Shown piece by piece: positions 27,180 to 35,735 of a stretch of 64,000 nt of DNA. Each line of letters starts with the position of its first letter. Within the stretch, counting starts at the first letter, position 1. Source of the stretch: Flavobacterium pectinovorum (GTDB lineage Bacteria; Bacteroidota; Bacteroidia; Flavobacteriales; Flavobacteriaceae). The notes under the pieces are model-generated. The model had not been told where the DNA came from. It ran no database searches and worked only from the letters and a program-made list of their open reading frames with translations. Both the position numbers and the translations under genes were made by a program. Location of the stretch: positions 186,001 to 250,000 of the forward strand of contig NZ_JAFEVZ010000005.1 in assembly GCF_022802975.1 (NCBI RefSeq). Direction: 5' to 3'.

Positions 27180-27293
27180 TTAAGGATTAGATGACAGGCT
27201 GAGCGGAGTCGAAGCCCTTTCGTGTTCAAAAGCCTTCGACTAAGTTTATCCTGAGCGAAGACGAATGGACTCAGAATGACATCAATTCCTTAA
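27180..27293. repeat. Dispersed intergenic repeat, family 2, copy 1
   Basis: A 114-bp element with imperfect terminal inverted repeats (TTAAGGATTAGATG... at 27180-27203 and ...CATCAATTCCTTAA at 27270-27293). The core from 27195 matches 39249-39347 at 92 of 99 positions without gaps. Internally GTCGAAGC pairs with GCCTTCGAC. The homology continues more weakly to the right for about 40 bp. No coding capacity. Confidence 0.85.
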
Positions 27294-27439
27294 TTTATAG
27301 ATAATGATTTACTCACTATTTATATTTTTCAATCTACCCCAACGAATTAGAATCAATCTCTGTTCTTGTAATTTTCTTCTTCTTTGAAATTGGCGTAACT
27401 TAGCAGTTATTGATTTGAAAAACATTAACAGCTTGAATT

Positions 27440-28612
27440 ATGGAAACAACTTTTTTGAAATCAATCTTAGATAATGATTTCTATAAATTTACGATGCAGC
27501 ATGCTGTAATCAGGCTTTTTCCAAAAGCAAAAGTTCGTTATGGCTTCATCAATCGCGGCAAACATGTTTTTCCTCCGGGTTTTGCCGATTTGCTTCGAAA
27601 ATCTGTCGATGCAATGGCAGATCTGAAACTGACAAAAGACGAAAAAAATTATCTATCACACTACTGTCCGTATCTTGATCCTACCTATTTAGATTTTCTG
27701 CAGGGTTATCGTTACGATCCTTCAGAAGTTCAAATTATCCAGGAAGGCTCAGAAATCAAAATTGCAATTGAAGGTTATTGGTATCGTACTATTTTATGGG
27801 AAGTGCCCTTGATGGCTTTAATTTCTGAACTTTTTTATAAATCAAATCATCTAATTCGTTTAAATGATGACGCCATAAAAGAACTCACCAAAAACAAAAT
27901 TGACAATTATAATAAACTGGGGGTTTCTGTTTTAGAATTTGGTACCAGACGCCGTCATTCTTACGAAGTCCATAATTTGGTAAATGAAACATTGAAAACT
28001 TATGGTGCACAAAGTTTCATTGGAACCAGCAATGTACATTTTGCCATGATTAACAACAAACGCCCTTTAGGAACTCATGCGCACGAATGGTTTATGTTTC
28101 ATGCAGCCCAATACGGTTTTAAAACAGCAAATTTTATCAGTCTTGAACATTGGACACAAGTTTACGGAGGCGACCTCGGAATTGCTTTAACCGATACTTA
28201 TACAACAGACATTTTCTTCAATCAATTCGATAAAAAACATTCCAAACTTTTTGATGGCGTTCGGCATGATAGCGGTGACCCTGTTGAATTTGCACAAAAA
28301 GTAATTTTACATTATACGAAAATGGGAATCGACCCAAAATCTAAAGCGATTGTTTTCTCAGATTCTCTTAATTTTGATAAAGTTAAAATCATAGCCGATT
28401 TTTGCAGGGATAAAATCAGAATGTCTTTTGGAATCGGAACCAATTTTACCAATGATGTCGGTCTTCCATCGATGAATATGGTGATTAAATTGACCGAAAC
28501 AAAGCCGGACCATGCTAGTTGGCAAGGCGTTGTAAAACTTTCTGACGAAAAAAACAAAAACACGGGAACGCCCGAAATGATTGCTTTAGCCAAACAAGTA
28601 CTCGGAATCTGA
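27440..28612 (+). CDS. pncB: Nicotinate phosphoribosyltransferase
   Basis: A 390-aa enzyme of NAD salvage (Preiss-Handler pathway) that joins nicotinate and PRPP, driven by ATP. N-terminal DNDFYKFTMQ (11-20), EFGTRRRHSYEVH (166-178) and the GTHAHEW motif (211-217) are diagnostic; His213 or its neighbour corresponds to the phosphorylated His. FDGVRHDSGDP and the FGIGTNFTND loop bind substrates. Length matches the bacterial PncB subfamily. It lies between a dispersed repeat and parE and appears to be transcribed alone. Confidence 0.93.
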   Translation: METTFLKSILDNDFYKFTMQHAVIRLFPKAKVRYGFINRGKHVFPPGFADLLRKSVDAMADLKLTKDEKNYLSHYCPYLDPTYLDFLQGYRYDPSEVQIIQEGSEIKIAIEGYWYRTILWEVPLMALISELFYKSNHLIRLNDDAIKELTKNKIDNYNKLGVSVLEFGTRRRHSYEVHNLVNETLKTYGAQSFIGTSNVHFAMINNKRPLGTHAHEWFMFHAAQYGFKTANFISLEHWTQVYGGDLGIALTDTYTTDIFFNQFDKKHSKLFDGVRHDSGDPVEFAQKVILHYTKMGIDPKSKAIVFSDSLNFDKVKIIADFCRDKIRMSFGIGTNFTNDVGLPSMNMVIKLTETKPDHASWQGVVKLSDEKNKNTGTPEMIALAKQVLGI

Positions 28613-28776
28613 TTCTATTTTTTGGTTACAAAATCATTTTTTTATATTTTTAACGATTACTATTTTTTAAAATCAATTAATTACGCTTTTCAGGTACTTT
28701 TATTGATAACTTTAAAATAATACGCTTTCATTTTTTATGCAGAAATGGTACATTAGCCAAAAATCCAAATTCATTT

Positions 28777-30645
28777 ATGCTAGAGCAAAATCAATATAAC
28801 GAAGATAATATTAGATCCCTCGATTGGAAAGAGCATATTCGTATGCGTCCCGGAATGTATATCGGAAAATTAGGAGACGGATCTTCACCGGATGACGGTA
28901 TTTATATTCTTTTAAAAGAGGTTTTAGACAACTGTATTGATGAATTCGTAATGGGTTCAGGAAAAACTATCGAGGTTACCATCAAAGACAAAACGGTTTC
29001 TGTTCGTGATTACGGACGTGGAATTCCGCTGGGAAAAGTAGTTGACGTAGTTTCGAAAATGAATACTGGTGGAAAATACGATTCTAAAGCTTTCCAGAAA
29101 TCGGTTGGTTTGAACGGTGTCGGAACAAAAGCGGTAAATGCTTTGTCCAATTATTTTCGGGTAGAATCTGTACGTGATGACAAACAAAAAGCAGCGGAGT
29201 TTTCTGCCGGAAATTTGGTTCAGGAAGAAGACATTATTGATACCACAAAGCGTAAAGGAACCAAAGTAACTTTTACGCCAGATGAAACGATTTTTAAAAA
29301 CTATAAATTTCGTTTAGAATATGTCATTAAAATGGTTAAAAACTATTGTTACCTGAACAATGGCCTGACAATTATTTTTAATGGTGAAAAATATATTTCT
29401 GAGAATGGTCTTCGGGATTTATTAGAAGAAACCATCAACGAAGAAGATTTAGAGTATCCGATTATTCATTTGAAAGATCACGATATCGAAATTGCTTTAA
29501 CACACAGTAAAACGCAATACAGCGAAGAATATCACTCTTTCGTAAACGGTCAGAATACCACACAGGGAGGAACACACTTAGCGGCTTACAGAGAAGCGAT
29601 TGTAAAAACGATTCGGGAATTTTACAACAAAAATTTTGAAGCTTCAGATGTTCGAAAATCGATTGTAAGTGCGATTAGTATTAAAGTGATGGAACCTGTT
29701 TTTGAGTCTCAGACCAAAACAAAATTAGGTTCTACAGATATGGGTTCTGATGATGGAACGCCGGCGGTTTCTGTTCGAACTTTTGTAAATGATTTTGTAA
29801 AAAATAAATTAGACAATTATTTACATAAAAATCCACCGACAGCCGAAGCTTTATTGCGTAAAATTCTTCAGGCTGAACGCGAAAGAAAAGAATTGTCAGG
29901 AATTAGAAAACTGGCAACAGACCGTGCTAAAAAAGCCAATCTTCATAATAAAAAATTAAGGGATTGCCGTGCGCATCTTCCTGATACGAAAAACCCAAGA
30001 AACTTAGAAAGCACACTTTTTATTACCGAGGGAGATTCGGCTTCGGGATCGATTACTAAGTCGCGTGACGTAAATACACAAGCCGTTTTCAGTTTGCGTG
30101 GTAAGCCTTTGAACTCCTACGGAATGACCAAGAAAATTGTATATGAAAACGAAGAATTTAATTTATTGCAAGCTGCATTGGACATCGAAGACGGATTAGA
30201 AAAATTACGTTACAACAATATCGTAATTGCAACCGATGCCGATGTCGACGGAATGCATATTCGTTTATTACTGATTACCTTTTTTCTTCAGTTTTTCCCT
30301 GAATTAATCAAAGAAGGACATTTGTATATTTTGCAGACACCTCTTTTTAGGGTTCGAAACAAAAAAGAAACAATTTATTGTTATTCTGAAGATGAAAGAA
30401 AAGATGCGATTGAAAAACTAAAACCAAAGCCGGAAATCACCCGATTTAAAGGTTTGGGAGAGATTTCTCCGGATGAGTTCAAAAATTTTATTGGAGACAC
30501 CATCCGCCTTGACCCGGTTATGATGGACAAACATACTTCGATTGAGCAGTTGTTATCTTTCTATATGGGAAAAAACACACCGGACAGACAGGAATTTATT
30601 ATCAAGAACCTGAAGGTCGAAATTGATGAACTGGAAGAAATATAA
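28777..30645 (+). CDS. parE: DNA topoisomerase IV subunit B
   Basis: A 622-aa type IIA topoisomerase ATPase subunit. The GHKL ATP site is visible: [11 protein letters not shown] with the catalytic Glu and metal-binding Asn, DYGRGIPLG, and the [14 protein letters not shown] lid. The TOPRIM domain carries EGDSASGS and [10 protein letters not shown]. It pairs with ParC, encoded 1.2 kb downstream, to decatenate daughter chromosomes. ParE rather than GyrB is inferred from the lack of a GyrB-type insertion and from the adjacent ParC-type subunit. Two extra genes separate it from parC. A box TACATTAG (28749-28756), one base off consensus, lies upstream. Confidence 0.92.
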   Translation: MLEQNQYNEDNIRSLDWKEHIRMRPGMYIGKLGDGSSPDDGIYILLKEVLDNCIDEFVMGSGKTIEVTIKDKTVSVRDYGRGIPLGKVVDVVSKMNTGGKYDSKAFQKSVGLNGVGTKAVNALSNYFRVESVRDDKQKAAEFSAGNLVQEEDIIDTTKRKGTKVTFTPDETIFKNYKFRLEYVIKMVKNYCYLNNGLTIIFNGEKYISENGLRDLLEETINEEDLEYPIIHLKDHDIEIALTHSKTQYSEEYHSFVNGQNTTQGGTHLAAYREAIVKTIREFYNKNFEASDVRKSIVSAISIKVMEPVFESQTKTKLGSTDMGSDDGTPAVSVRTFVNDFVKNKLDNYLHKNPPTAEALLRKILQAERERKELSGIRKLATDRAKKANLHNKKLRDCRAHLPDTKNPRNLESTLFITEGDSASGSITKSRDVNTQAVFSLRGKPLNSYGMTKKIVYENEEFNLLQAALDIEDGLEKLRYNNIVIATDADVDGMHIRLLLITFFLQFFPELIKEGHLYILQTPLFRVRNKKETIYCYSEDERKDAIEKLKPKPEITRFKGLGEISPDEFKNFIGDTIRLDPVMMDKHTSIEQLLSFYMGKNTPDRQEFIIKNLKVEIDELEEI

Positions 30646-30648
30646 AAA

Positions 30649-30771
30649 ATGGAAAAGAAGAAATTAATTTATGCCGCACTAGTGTTTATTGTAAGTTTTG
30701 CAATCACGTATGTTTTAATTAAAAATTATAAAAAGAGTCAGCATACAATTGAAAATATTAAGGTTAAATAA
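30649..30771 (+). CDS. 40-aa single-pass membrane protein between parE and the DUF1016 gene
   Basis: A short ORF starting 3 bp after the parE stop: ATG at 30649, TAA at 30769-30771. The product has a basic start (MEKKK), one hydrophobic helix of about 20 residues (LIYAALVFIVSFAITYVLI) and a polar Lys-rich tail. This pattern of positive residues before a helix is typical of a real small membrane protein, and the position in a compact operon supports translation. Function unknown. Confidence 0.6.
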   Translation: MEKKKLIYAALVFIVSFAITYVLIKNYKKSQHTIENIKVK

Positions 30772-30779
30772 AAATAATA

Positions 30780-31862
30780 TTGTCAAACGATCTTCAAAAT
30801 AAAGTCATTTTCCAGCAAGTTGCGGAGCTATTGCAAAATGCCCGACAACAAGTTTTACGTACTGTAAACTCAACAATGACAATTACTTATTTTGAAATTG
30901 GAAGAATTATTGTTGAAGAAGAACAGAATGGAAAAGATCGGGCGGAATATGGAAAACAGCTTTTAAAAGGTCTTTCTCAACAATTAACAGATGAGTTTGG
31001 AAAAGGGTTTTCTGTAGATAATTTACAGAATATGAGGAAATTATATTTGGTATATTCAATTTCCGAGACAGTGTCTAATATTTCTGAGGATATTAATCAA
31101 AAATACGAGACAGCGTCTAGTATTTCTAAAATCCAAGATAGAATAGAATTACCTAAAATTGCTTTGAACTTTATATTGACATGGTCTCATTATCTATTTT
31201 TGATGAATATCGAAGAGCAAAAAGAGAGAAAGTTTTATGAAATTGAAGCAATTAAATACAAATGGAGTCTTAGAGAATTAAAACGACAGTATAATTCTGC
31301 ACTTTATACAAGATTATCTTTAAGTCGTGATAAAGAAGGTATTCTGGAACTTTCAAAAAAAGGTCAGATTATTGAAAAACCGAAAGATATTATTAAAGAT
31401 CCTTATATTCTTGAATTTTTAGGATTACCCGAATTAAATCAATATTCAGAATCCCAATTAGAAGAAAAAATCATTAATAAGCTTGAGAATTTCTTAATGG
31501 AATTAGGACATGGTTTCACTTTTGTTAGCAGACAGCAAAGGATCACTTTTGATGACAAACATTTCAGAATTGACTTAGTTTTTTACAATAGAATATTAAA
31601 ATCTTTTGTGCTCATTGATCTCAAAATTGGCGAATTAAAACATCAGGATTTAGGTCAGATGCAAATGTATGTGAACTATTATGATAGGGAAATGCGATTG
31701 GAAGATGAAAATAAAACTATCGGAATTATTCTCTGTCAAAATAAAAGCGAAGCTGTAGTTAAATATACTTTGCCGGAACATAATGAACAGATTTTTGCCA
31801 GTAAATATAAAACCGTTTTACCAAGTGTTGAAGTTTTGAAAAAACTTCTTGAAAACAAATAA
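30780..31862 (+). CDS. DUF1016/YhcG-family PD-(D/E)XK nuclease
   Basis: A 360-aa protein. The N-terminal DUF1016_N domain (about 8-170) has the family strings TYFEIGRIIVEEEQNGKDRAEYGKQLL and FSVDNLQNMRKLY. The C-terminal PD-(D/E)XK nuclease domain (about 195-355) has Asp265 in FRIDLVFYN and Asp280-Leu-Lys282 in LIDLKIGEL. A TTG at 30780 is the likely start, because the nearest upstream in-frame codon is a stop and the first ATG would remove a conserved part. A linker near residues 97-118 holds an imperfect duplication (ETVSNIS / ETASSIS). Such proteins are patchily distributed and often mobile or linked to restriction systems. It sits inside the parE-parC operon. Confidence 0.85.
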   Translation: MSNDLQNKVIFQQVAELLQNARQQVLRTVNSTMTITYFEIGRIIVEEEQNGKDRAEYGKQLLKGLSQQLTDEFGKGFSVDNLQNMRKLYLVYSISETVSNISEDINQKYETASSISKIQDRIELPKIALNFILTWSHYLFLMNIEEQKERKFYEIEAIKYKWSLRELKRQYNSALYTRLSLSRDKEGILELSKKGQIIEKPKDIIKDPYILEFLGLPELNQYSESQLEEKIINKLENFLMELGHGFTFVSRQQRITFDDKHFRIDLVFYNRILKSFVLIDLKIGELKHQDLGQMQMYVNYYDREMRLEDENKTIGIILCQNKSEAVVKYTLPEHNEQIFASKYKTVLPSVEVLKKLLENK

Positions 31863-31894
31863 GATTATAAAATTATAATTTCGAATATAATTAA

Positions 31895-34615
31895 ATGAAA
31901 GACGAAGAAGACGATAATATAATTCCAAACGACGACGAGAACACTCAGGATGGCAACCAGATTGATGACAATCAGACTGGAGATGACGATGAGATTATCG
32001 ACGTAGATGCGAAACACTTTGAAGGGCAGCATTTTTACGAAAATCAGGAAGAAGAAGGCGAAGACGTTATTACGAAAGTAACCGGAATGTACAAGGACTG
32101 GTTCCTGGATTACGCTTCTTACGTAATTCTGGAACGTGCGGTTCCTGCTATCGAAGACGGATTTAAACCGGTTCAGCGTCGTATTATGCACTCTTTAAAA
32201 GAGCTGGATGATGGTCGTTATAATAAAGTTGCCAATGTTGTTGGTCACACCATGCAGTATCACCCACACGGAGATGCAAGTATTGGTGATGCCATGGTAC
32301 AAATTGGTCAAAAGGATTTATTGATTGACTGCCAGGGAAACTGGGGTAATATTTTAACTGGTGACGGAGCTGCAGCTTCGCGTTACATTGAGGCACGTTT
32401 ATCTAAATTTGCTCTGGAGGTTTTGTATTCTCCAAAAATTACCGATTGGGGTGTTTCGTACGATGGTCGTCGTGCAGAACCAAACAATCTTCCGGTGAAG
32501 TTTCCATTGCTTTTGGCACAGGGAGCAGAAGGTATTGCAGTAGGATTATCAACGAAGGTTTTACCTCATAACTTCAATGAATTAATCGATGCTTCGATTA
32601 AGATTCTAAAAGGAAAAGCTTTTACATTATATCCTGATTTCATGACACAAGGTATTGCCGATGTGTCTAATTATAATGACGGACTTCGTGGTGGACGTGT
32701 GCGTGTGCGTGCTAAAATTTCGCAGTTAGACAAAAATACACTGGTAATTACGCAGATTCCGTTTTCGACCAATACCACGACTTTGATTGATAGTATCCTG
32801 AAAGCCAATGATAAAGGAAAAATCAAAATCAAGAAAATTGAAGACAATACCGCTGCCGATGTTGAGATATTAATTCATCTTTTTCCGGGCGTTTCACCGG
32901 ATAAAACAATTGATGCTTTGTTTGCTTTTACAGCCTGTGAAACTTCTGTAGCGCCATTAGGCTGTGTTATTGAAGACAACAAACCATTGTTTATCGGGGT
33001 TTCTGAAATGTTGAAAATATCGACACACAGAACCGTTGATTTACTACGTCAGGAACTGGAAATTCAGCTAGAAGAATTAAAAAACAAGTGGCATTTTTCT
33101 ACTTTAGAAAAAATCTTCATTCGTGAAGAAATGTACATTGATTTCAAATTGTATTCAGACAGAGAATCGCTTTATAAATATTTATACGATCGTTTTGAGC
33201 CGTTCAAAAAATCATTTGTCAGAGAAATTAATGATGATGATTTGCAAAGACTAACTCAGATTCCGATGATTCGTATTACTCGTTTCGACTCTGATAAAGC
33301 TGATGACTTTATTGCGAAATTAGAAGAAGAAATGAAGGAAGTTGAGCACAATCTGGAACATCTTACCGATTTTGCCATTGGCTATTTTACGAAATTAAAA
33401 GAAAAATACGGAAAAGGCCGTGAACGTCAGACAGAACTTCGTGTTTTCGACAATGTTGAAGCTACAAAAGTAGTTTTAAGAAACACCAAATTATACGTAA
33501 ACCGTGAAGAAGGTTTTGTTGGAACCAGCTTAAAGAAAGACGAATACGTAGGTGATTGTTCTGACATTGATGACGTTATCGTGTTTTTAAGAGACGGAAC
33601 ATTAATGATAACAAAAGTCGATGCCAAAACGTTTATCGGAAAAGATATTATACACGTTGCCGTTTTTGATAAAAGCGATAAACGTACGATTTACAACATG
33701 ATGTATCGTGATGGTAAATCAGGCCCTTCGTACATAAAACGTTTTAATGTTTCGGGTGTAACACGTGATAAAGCTTACGATTTAACGAACGGCACAAACG
33801 GTTCTCAGGTGGTTTATTTTTCACATAATCCAAATGGAGAAGCAGAGGTTGTTACTATTTTATTACGTCAGATTGGAACAATAAAAAAATTGAAGTTCGA
33901 TATTGATTTTGCCAAATTAGCCATTAAAGGTCGTGCTTCGAAAGGGAATTTGGTAACCAAATATCCAATTAAAAAGATTGAATTAAAAGAAAAAGGAATT
34001 TCAACTTTATTGCCAAGAAAAGTTTGGTTTGATGATACGGTAAAACGTTTAAATGTTGATGCCAGAGGTGAATTGCTGGGTGAATTTAAACCAAGTGATA
34101 AAATTTTGATTATCAGCCAAAGCGGAAAACTAAAAGTCATTATTCCTGAATTGTCTACCCATTTTGAGGAAGATATGATTGTTCTGGAAAAATGGAAGCC
34201 TAAAAAACCAATTTCCGCCATTTATTATGATGGAGAAAAAGAACGTTATTTCCTGAAACGTTTCCTTGTAGAAAATGAAGGAAAAGAAGAAAGTTTTATT
34301 ACAGACCACCCAAATTCGCAGTTAGAAATTGTATCAACCGATTATCGACCGGTAGCGCAATTGGTTTTTGCAAAAGTAAAAGGAGTACAAAAAGAAGATC
34401 TTCATATTGATATTGAGGATTTTATAGCCGTAAAAGGTTTTAAAGCTTTAGGAAACCAATTAACTACGGAGAAATTAAAACAAGTTAATTTATTAGAGTC
34501 ACTTCCTTACGAAGAACCTGTTGAAGAAGTTCCTGAAAAACCTGAAATCTCAGAAGATGATTCTGTAGAAACTGAATTAGATGATGACGGGCAGATTGGT
34601 TTGGTTTTAGAATAA
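31895..34615 (+). CDS. parC: DNA topoisomerase IV subunit A
   Basis: A 906-aa type IIA topoisomerase cleavage subunit. An unusually acidic N-terminal extension (about 1-57) precedes the winged-helix region (YVILERAVPAIEDGFKPVQRRI). The catalytic tyrosine is Tyr164 in AASRYIEARL, following QYHPHGD. The C-terminal third forms a beta-pinwheel, and the last ~40 residues are again acidic. It acts with ParE in decatenation. ParC rather than GyrA is inferred from the partner and from the lack of a clear GyrA-box in the pinwheel. A clean terminator follows at 34644. Confidence 0.92.
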   Translation: MKDEEDDNIIPNDDENTQDGNQIDDNQTGDDDEIIDVDAKHFEGQHFYENQEEEGEDVITKVTGMYKDWFLDYASYVILERAVPAIEDGFKPVQRRIMHSLKELDDGRYNKVANVVGHTMQYHPHGDASIGDAMVQIGQKDLLIDCQGNWGNILTGDGAAASRYIEARLSKFALEVLYSPKITDWGVSYDGRRAEPNNLPVKFPLLLAQGAEGIAVGLSTKVLPHNFNELIDASIKILKGKAFTLYPDFMTQGIADVSNYNDGLRGGRVRVRAKISQLDKNTLVITQIPFSTNTTTLIDSILKANDKGKIKIKKIEDNTAADVEILIHLFPGVSPDKTIDALFAFTACETSVAPLGCVIEDNKPLFIGVSEMLKISTHRTVDLLRQELEIQLEELKNKWHFSTLEKIFIREEMYIDFKLYSDRESLYKYLYDRFEPFKKSFVREINDDDLQRLTQIPMIRITRFDSDKADDFIAKLEEEMKEVEHNLEHLTDFAIGYFTKLKEKYGKGRERQTELRVFDNVEATKVVLRNTKLYVNREEGFVGTSLKKDEYVGDCSDIDDVIVFLRDGTLMITKVDAKTFIGKDIIHVAVFDKSDKRTIYNMMYRDGKSGPSYIKRFNVSGVTRDKAYDLTNGTNGSQVVYFSHNPNGEAEVVTILLRQIGTIKKLKFDIDFAKLAIKGRASKGNLVTKYPIKKIELKEKGISTLLPRKVWFDDTVKRLNVDARGELLGEFKPSDKILIISQSGKLKVIIPELSTHFEEDMIVLEKWKPKKPISAIYYDGEKERYFLKRFLVENEGKEESFITDHPNSQLEIVSTDYRPVAQLVFAKVKGVQKEDLHIDIEDFIAVKGFKALGNQLTTEKLKQVNLLESLPYEEPVEEVPEKPEISEDDSVETELDDDGQIGLVLE

Positions 34616-34643
34616 TTTTTACAAATAGAAATCAATAATTACA

Positions 34644-34671
34644 AAAAATGCCCTTTTCAGAGGGCATTTTT
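34644..34671 (+). terminator. Terminator of the parE-parC operon
   Basis: An 11-bp stem (34644-34654 with 34661-34671, AATGCCCT/AGGGCATT) with a 6-nt loop and T-rich end, 28 bp after the parC stop codon. Confidence 0.88.
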
Positions 34672-34689
34672 ATTAAACTTTATTCATTA

Positions 34690-34869
34690 ACCTGAGTTGA
34701 TTAATCCAATACAAAATTATTTACAAATCAATGATATTGATTAATATTCCTGCAAGGTCTTTTTCGAGACCTTGCAGGTATTCGATCATTAGTATTGATA
34801 CCTACAAGTTAAAAAAACCTTGCAGGATAAACAATTCAAGATGTTTTTTTTTAATAATCGAGCTCAGGT
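34690..34869. mobile_element. 180-bp MITE-like element with terminal inverted repeats (family 1, copy 2)
   Basis: The left end ACCTGAGTTGATTAAT and the right end, read in reverse complement as ACCTGAGCTCGATTATTAA, form terminal inverted repeats. The six bases TCATTA occur directly on both sides (34684-34689 and 34870-34875), as expected for a target-site duplication. The interior holds a perfect 12-bp hairpin (34749-34760 with 34767-34778, CCTGCAAGGTCT/AGACCTTGCAGG) and a second weaker one built from the same motif (34801-34826). The left 118 bp match the copy at 8739. There is no transposase gene, so it is non-autonomous. Confidence 0.8.
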
Positions 34870-34878
34870 TCATTAACT

Positions 34879-35056
34879 AACTTCAGTTCGATTATTACAT
34901 CAATAAAAAGGTTTCGTAAAAAGTACATCAATTGCCTCCTGCTTTAACTGGAGATTTATTAAATTTTAGAAAGACAATCTGGCTTTAGCCAAAAAACCAA
35001 CACTCTTTTTATTTAGCTAAAGCTGTAGGCTATTCAATAATAACCGAACTCAGGTT
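34879..35056. repeat. Second TIR-bounded element adjoining the MITE
   Basis: The left end TAACTTCAGTTCGATTATTA and the right end, reverse complement TAACCTGAGTTCGGTTATTA, are related to each other and to the ends of the element at 34690. The interior is unrelated to the family 1 repeat. It contains a short imperfect palindrome near 34979-35032 around GGCTTTAGCC and TTTAGCTAAAG. No convincing target duplication was found. The right end stops at the stop codon of the bcp gene. Confidence 0.6.
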
Positions 35057-35057
35057 A

Positions 35058-35510
35058 TTATTTTAAAATCTGAGCAGCGTGTTCTTTTGTTTTTACCTGC
35101 GAAATAACCTCATCAATAATTCCGTTTTCATCGATTACGAACGTTGTCCTGTGAATTCCGTCATATTCTTTTCCCATGAATTTCTTTGGTCCCCAGACAC
35201 CAAAAGCGTTGATTACTGATTTATCTTCATCTGCCAAAAGCGGAAAAGGAAACTCGTATTTGTCTTTGAATTTTAATTGCGCTTTCTGACTATCGGCGCT
35301 TACTCCCAAAAGTTCATAATTATTAGCTTTAAAACGCTCGAAATTATCTCTTAAATCACACGCTTCTGCTGTGCATCCGGGTGTGCTGGCTTTTGGATAA
35401 AAGAAAACCACTAATTTTTTTCCGGCATAATCTGCCAGTTTATGCGCTTTACCATCCTGGTCAATTCCTGAAAAATTCGGGGCTTTATCTCCTTTTTGTA
35501 ATGTTGTCAT
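35058..35510 (-). CDS. bcp: Thioredoxin-dependent thiol peroxidase (Bcp/PrxQ)
   Basis: A 150-aa peroxiredoxin that reduces hydrogen and organic peroxides using thioredoxin. The peroxidatic Cys46 and resolving Cys51 are in PKASTPGCTAEACDLRD, the classic Bcp/PrxQ spacing of five. FFYP, SADS and the C-terminal HRTTFVID complete the fold. It has normal length and is cytoplasmic. The gene is divergent from nth, with the RNA-like element between them, and its stop codon abuts a TIR-bounded element, so its own terminator, if any, lies within repeat DNA. Confidence 0.93.
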   Translation of the reverse strand: MTTLQKGDKAPNFSGIDQDGKAHKLADYAGKKLVVFFYPKASTPGCTAEACDLRDNFERFKANNYELLGVSADSQKAQLKFKDKYEFPFPLLADEDKSVINAFGVWGPKKFMGKEYDGIHRTTFVIDENGIIDEVISQVKTKEHAAQILK

Positions 35511-35550
35511 CTTTTATAATTGTTAAGTATCAATTGTTAATTGTTTTTTC

Positions 35551-35690
35551 TGCCCCGGATTAAAGTGAAAACCCCGGAATTGTAAAAGTTTACATTTTTT
35601 GCATTAAGAAAGCGACCGGAGGAAGCTCTTGTTAATGCTTAAAAATGTTACTTTGACAATGAGGAGTTGAAACGGAAAGCCGGATTAGGC
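35551..35690 (+). ncRNA. Structured RNA-like element, copy 1
   Basis: A long hairpin has arms 35581-35607 and 35632-35658 that pair at about 24 of 27 positions (containing ACATTTTT/AAAAATGT and GCATTAA/TTAATGC). Its apex is GC-rich (AAAGCGACCGGAGGAAGCTC). The hairpin is flanked by two related motifs: GGATTAAAGTGAAAACCCCGG before it and GAGTTGAAACGGAAAGCCGG after it. The same order of motifs around a hairpin occurs at 63281. I recall this pattern as widespread in Flavobacterium intergenic DNA and possibly related to the Rfam Flavo-1 motif, which I could not check. It lies in the leader region of nth. The plus strand is assumed. Confidence 0.6.
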
Positions 35691-35735
35691 ACATCATCAA
35701 AATTATGCTATTTTTACGGGATTAAAAATACGGAA

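Noticed and set aside
30649..31862. Complete toxin-antitoxin or restriction-modification system between parE and parC
   Set aside because: Only one nuclease and one tiny membrane ORF are present, with no methylase, specificity subunit or recognisable antitoxin.
34749..34778. CCTGCAAGGTCT hairpin as the parC terminator
   Set aside because: A proper terminator with a T run already lies at 34644-34671, and the hairpin is part of the dispersed repeat also found at 8798.
35667..35735. 23-codon N-terminal extension of nth starting at TTG
   Set aside because: It lies inside the RNA-like element, encodes no conserved sequence, and the ATG at 35736 gives the normal N-terminus.
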